From assembly GCA_034336665.1 (NCBI GenBank), contig JAPFBE010000003.1:40336360-40400359 (forward strand): 64,000 nt of DNA, written 5' to 3'. Numbering within the stretch: the stretch's first letter is position 1; the number at the start of each line of letters is the position of its first letter. A program made the position numbers and the translations under genes. Of the stretch, positions 59,500 through 64,000 are shown piece by piece. The notes beneath the pieces were generated by a model that worked only from the letters and a program-made list of their open reading frames with translations, did no database searches and was not told where the DNA came from. The stretch is from Luscinia megarhynchos (Eukaryota; Chordata; Aves; Passeriformes; Turdidae).

Positions 59500-62400
59500 C
59501 CTTACTGAGGGGCCCACGGCCAGGACTCATTCATCTCATGGGAGCTGCTCTGAAGACAAATAACCCCACTGTGGTGCAGCCCAGCCTGCACCTGCCTGTG
59601 GGCCCTACTGATCCTGACCTGGATCTGCACCCCTGGGCCAATGCCCGAGCCCACAGTCTGTCCCCATCCATAGGGAGGTGACCAATGCCCGAGGACTGGA
59701 GCTGTCCTGGGGACCCTGGCTGCCCTGCTCCTGGATGGGGGGGGTGGGATGACCCTAGAAGCCAGGTCCTGCCCTACCACATGGGAGCCATGCCCTGGGG
59801 AGCCTTTATCCAAATGTCAGGGCATTAAGGGCAGAAACCGTGGTAGAACTGAGGAATCACAAACCCTGTCTGTGCATAGCTCATGTCATCTGATTGTATC
59901 AGTAGTTTTGAATGAGTGTATTTAAAAGTTCATGCAAACAACCCCTCCTGAGTACTGTGCCATGTTATTGGGTACAGACAGAGAGAAAACAGCTTGACAT
60001 GAAGAATAGACCTGAAAGGATGTTATAAATTTTGAAGATAAGGTCCAACTGTGACAAAGTAATCCAAACTGCCAAACATAAAGTAATGATATTACCAAAA
60101 TTAATAATTAAAAGGAGCTACTGAATTACTTTCCTAATGCTATGTTTTGTATACCAGAAAAGGTTTGGTGCCTTCCCAGTATTTAATCTGATAATAAAGC
60201 TCTTTAAAATTGCAACACATAATCACATTGCAAAACTCTTTACACATCTCTTAGCCTCTGTCATAAAGACTGTGGAAAACACAGCTCTCTTTGCCTCTAC
60301 CAGCCTGCCATGGTACCAGCCTTCTGGGAGGTTATCACTTCACGTGAGATTTAGGAAAGAAGGAAAAAGTGTTGTTGACCTCCTGCAGCAGATTCATCTC
60401 CCCTTGTCCTTCAAGAAGGTGCTTCTACCCATGTCCCATACTGGTGGGGTTGGGAAGTGACCTCTCTGCTTCATTACTACATTTTTGGGTATCTGTCAGT
60501 GTGCAGTTCTCATGACTTTTGCTGTGCTGCTAGTCATCCTTTCCATAAAGGCAGTAGAAATGCATCTGCTTGTAAGCACATATATATACACTTCCTTCTG
60601 TCACAACTGATCATGCCCGTGAGCAATGCCAACCTCTCCTGCTCACGTAGGCACTTCAGTACCAACAAAGACTAGGTGGTATCCCTTAAAGTTGATGCAC
60701 AAAATACAGAACTATGCCTACACATCCAGGTAGCAATTCCTGTGACCTGCTCATATTTTGAAAGCAGAATTAAGTAGAGTTCGGCAGTTTTATGTCTGAG
60801 AAATTATCTTCAATAAAGCCATTAACAAATTTGCTTGTCACCACTGATATCCCAAATCCATGACACTTCACACATACCCCTTTCAAGGCCTAATACTAGG
60901 ACTGGTATAGGCTCTTCCTGCAATTTCTTTGTATTTCTTCTGGGAGCAGTGCAAAATGCTTCATTCTTGCTTTAGCTGTGTTTGCCTCAGACCATTTCCT
61001 CTAGAGCACCAAAGGATTCTATCTTTTACTTTTCCTTCTTGACCCCTAACAATGCTGCTTACCCTGTCAGGAAGCCCAAACCTGGTGTTTCTACAGCACA
61101 TAAAGATTAGCTTTCAGATCTGGCTGGTCTTCAGCCATCCCTTCAATGGGAAACTTTCTGAAATATTAAAGAAATTCTTTGCTTCTTCAGTTTTCAGGTA
61201 GGAATGCATTAGTCTAAGGTGTGATTGAATGCAGTTGGCACTGTTCTCAGTGTTGTGTCAGAACTGAAAGAGAGCCCAGGTTTGTAAAACTGGAGAAAGA
61301 CCATACTGTTCTGACAGTGTTTCTGAATGTTTTAGCCAATTAAGACAACACCATCATGTTTTCCACCAGCAGTGAGGTGACTACAGAGACCTGTCTCACA
61401 GCTCCAAACGGACCAGGTGGAAAGCACGGGTGAGGAGCTAAAGGTGGGGCACAGCTCTTTGTTTGCTAGTGCTTTCCCAGCTTACCACCCAGCTAGACTT
61501 AGGCCCAGCAGCTACCTCCCTTTTCCTAAATCCAGCCCTTACTGCTAATAAAAAGCATGCCCAGGCAGTCCATCAGCCATGACACACACCTGACTGAGAA
61601 CTCCTAACCACATTAATATCTTCCAAAATTATCGGGAGCTGATAAAGCATGACTACAGCTCACCATAGGCTAAGTCCAGTTTCTGTCTTGTAAAATCCAG
61701 CAGATGAATGCAGCTTCAGAGTAGGCAGGAAGCTGTTCAGTAGGATCTAAGCCCTTCTCAGCTCTCTGTTCATAGCAGGACAAGCATTGAAGAGAAGGAG
61801 AATTAATCACAATGCTGCATCTTGCTCATCACTTACTATCTGCCTCTAGTATATAGATTACTAGCTCTTATATCACAGCACCTTAAGGGAAGAAAGAACC
61901 CTTAATATATTTCCATCTCTCTATATGTCACAACATGGGTTAGATTTCAACAATTTCACATTTTAGTATCACTAAAGTCTATCTTTGGAGGAGGCATTTG
62001 CTTCTGATTTAATGGATGAAGAGGTAGCCAGGAATGTGTTTCTGAGTTTGCTCCAAGGGCAAAATTCGCTCAATATCTTAAATGTCTTCATCATTCAATG
62101 TCTCTTCTTTTATTTTATTAAAAAATCTTTTAGTAATGGCTACTCTGGAAAGGAACCAGGTTGGATGAGATGATATTTTGAGATCCTTTTCATCCTGGGG
62201 AGTTCCATGAAATAATTTTATACTGGAGTCGGTGTATGTCCTCGATTATAGTTTTCATAAACTAAACACATTAAGTTCTCTCAGTCTCTTGCATTAACTA
62301 TTTTCTTAAACTTTCAGATACTTTCTGGGGCTTTTTTTTCCAACATGTTTCAACTTTTTTGTCAAATACTGGGCACCAAAAAGGAAAGTTATAGTCTGGT

Positions 62401-63999
62401 ATTGCCTGTTTCAATGCCAGTTCTATTTTTTATTCAAAATAATCTATTAACTTCATTTTCCATAGTATATAGGAAACAATGCTTTCCACAGTGCATTGGA
62501 AACTTGTATTCAGTTATGACTCCTGAGAACTTTCTGAAATCATTATTAAATTGAGTAATCTCGATATGCTATTTTTTTACAGTTTACTCTGTCAAAAGAA
62601 GGTAACATTTGATGCCACCCATGTCAAAGTATGGCTTGCTCATTTACTGTCCTCACTGAAAAATAGCCATAAAATAATAAAGAAGTCTTGATAAAAGTAA
62701 TAATTTTTGGAAATTAAGAAATGTAATTTTAGACAAATAGCTCTTTCACATGAACTGCTTTGTCAGAGTAAAATCAGTTCATTTGGAAAACAAGGAGTTC
62801 AAAGACCCTCCAACATTAAAACATACTCCTCCTAAAGATTTTAAATCCTGGCATTATGCCAGAGGTACCTTTTTTGATTTACTGACCAACGTTTCCTAGT
62901 CTGTGCTCTGCTTAATTCCACACAAGCAGCCAAATGTCTTGCACAGTGCTTGGAAAACAAACCATTGGTTTGTTCTTAGACATTATGATGGAGAATACAC
63001 AATTGACCTATTTAATTTTGTGGTGCTAATTTGGCAACCAGAGCAAAATAAGTGCTTTCCTGTAAACAGTGGATTTCATTCTTCCCTATCTGTACTTATT
63101 CATGTCCCAACAATATTTGCATATTTGTGTGAGAAGTTCTCAGGCTGAAAAGCCAAACTCCAGAATACTTGAGGACAAGAATTAAGGCAATTACTCCTGC
63201 AATTTCATTACAGAAGCGATGTTGTCTGAGGAAAAACTTCACTGTTTCTTATAGCAGTGTGGGGTCAACAGTTTCAGAGTAAAATAATTTAATTAGCAGA
63301 GTGACGGTATTTATACATGATTACACATTGTGCTAAAGTTTGTAATTTATTGTTATCTTTTAATTTGGCCTGGGAATGGAAGTATGGAAGTAGGTATGGG
63401 AAAAAATATCACTGGGAAGTTTTAGCTGGTATAGTTGAGTGCTCTTAGTTATGTTGCTCAGAGGCTGAACTTTGGCAGGAATGAACATTGTACTCCTGTG
63501 TGAAGCTGGCTTCTCAGAGGTCCAGAAGTAGAGTGCAAGTGAGAAGATTGTGCCTTCTTCCATTTGGTCCTTGGCCCTGGGCTGAGGGAATTCTCCTTTT
63601 TCTCTCCCTCTCCCCAGTTCTTTCCTCCTGAAACAAAAGCTGATGGCAGGACAAGAAATGGAAGGGAAAAAGAAAGGAAGGGAGGGAAGGAGAGGGGAAC
63701 ATAGGGGAAAGGATAGCTGTAATCAGCCATGGGCACTGGATAGCATTGATCCATTTCTCACTATGGATGTGCTCAGTGGGACAAAGTTTAGGGCTGAAAC
63801 CCATGCTAAACTCACAGTAGGAATAACAGCTTCTCTCTTATGTTCCAAAAGCCTATTACCTGCATTTGTTGGTCCTGGACATCCTGAAACAAATCTTGAT
63901 CCTCATCCTGGGTGACTGAGCTGACTAGTGCTACAGTTGTGAGTCTGATGGAGCAGCAGCATGGAGAAGACTTTGGTAAACATTCATATTGTCTGAGTC
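59500..63999. other. Upstream DNA, no gene seen
   Basis: 59,500-59,820 continues the GC-rich patch; beyond it the sequence is AT-rich. Near 62,150-62,215 a phrase resembles a CR1 tail but is too decayed to call. A pyrimidine/purine strand-asymmetric stretch lies at 63,570-63,715. Confidence 0.55.
63650..63713 (+). repeat. Polypurine tract
   Basis: Nearly uninterrupted A/G run dominated by gga and aag words, preceded about 20 bases earlier by a pyrimidine-rich run (63,573-63,630). Confidence 0.8.
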
Positions 64000-64000
64000 A

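Noticed and set aside
62150..62560. Possible very old CR1 remnant
   Set aside because: Only loose word similarity to a CR1 tail; too decayed to support by eye.

Overview
This is vertebrate nuclear DNA, almost certainly from a bird and probably from a songbird (passerine). The evidence is a split claudin gene with canonical GT-AG introns, many old CR1 LINE fragments (the dominant avian retroposon), and a solo LTR at about 47,133-47,682 that resembles an LTR family I know from passerine genomes. No bacterial, plasmid or phage features are present, and there is no CRISPR array, operon or defence system.

The only protein-coding gene I can support is CLDN10 (claudin-10), on the minus strand. It uses two alternative first exons spliced to four shared exons. 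Exon 1a (52,313-52,526) and exon 1b (13,066-13,285) join to exon 2 (6,360-6,521), exon 3 (6,115-6,196), exon 4 (1,396-1,503) and exon 5 (558-672). All junctions obey GT-AG and keep phase. Claudin-10a is 226 aa and claudin-10b is 228 aa, the lengths I recall for the human proteins. Each first exon supplies TM1 and nearly all of the first extracellular segment, so promoter choice decides the pore: claudin-10a is known as an anion-preferring channel and claudin-10b as a cation channel.

Layout: 1-557 holds the 3' UTR and downstream DNA. 558-6,521 holds the shared exons. 6,522-13,065 is the intron after exon 1b. 13,066-13,600 is exon 1b inside a strong CpG island with GC boxes and a CCAAT motif. 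13,600-52,312 is the long rest of intron 1a, with CR1 fragments, microsatellites, a solo LTR in antisense orientation and a second, unassigned CpG-rich patch at about 47,700-48,200. Exon 1a at 52.3-52.5 kb has no CpG island. From 52.5 to 64 kb is upstream DNA with a GC-rich repeat-bearing patch (57.9-59.8 kb). From memory of synteny, DZIP1 should lie beyond the left end and ABCC4 beyond the right end; I see neither here.

I did not find an undescribed biological system. The more interesting points are the alternative-exon pore switch with its charge residues, an open-reading-frame intron 2, a possible tandem acceptor at exon 5, the LTR/CpG pair antisense to the 10a transcript, and one exon-like open stretch at 30,912-31,056.
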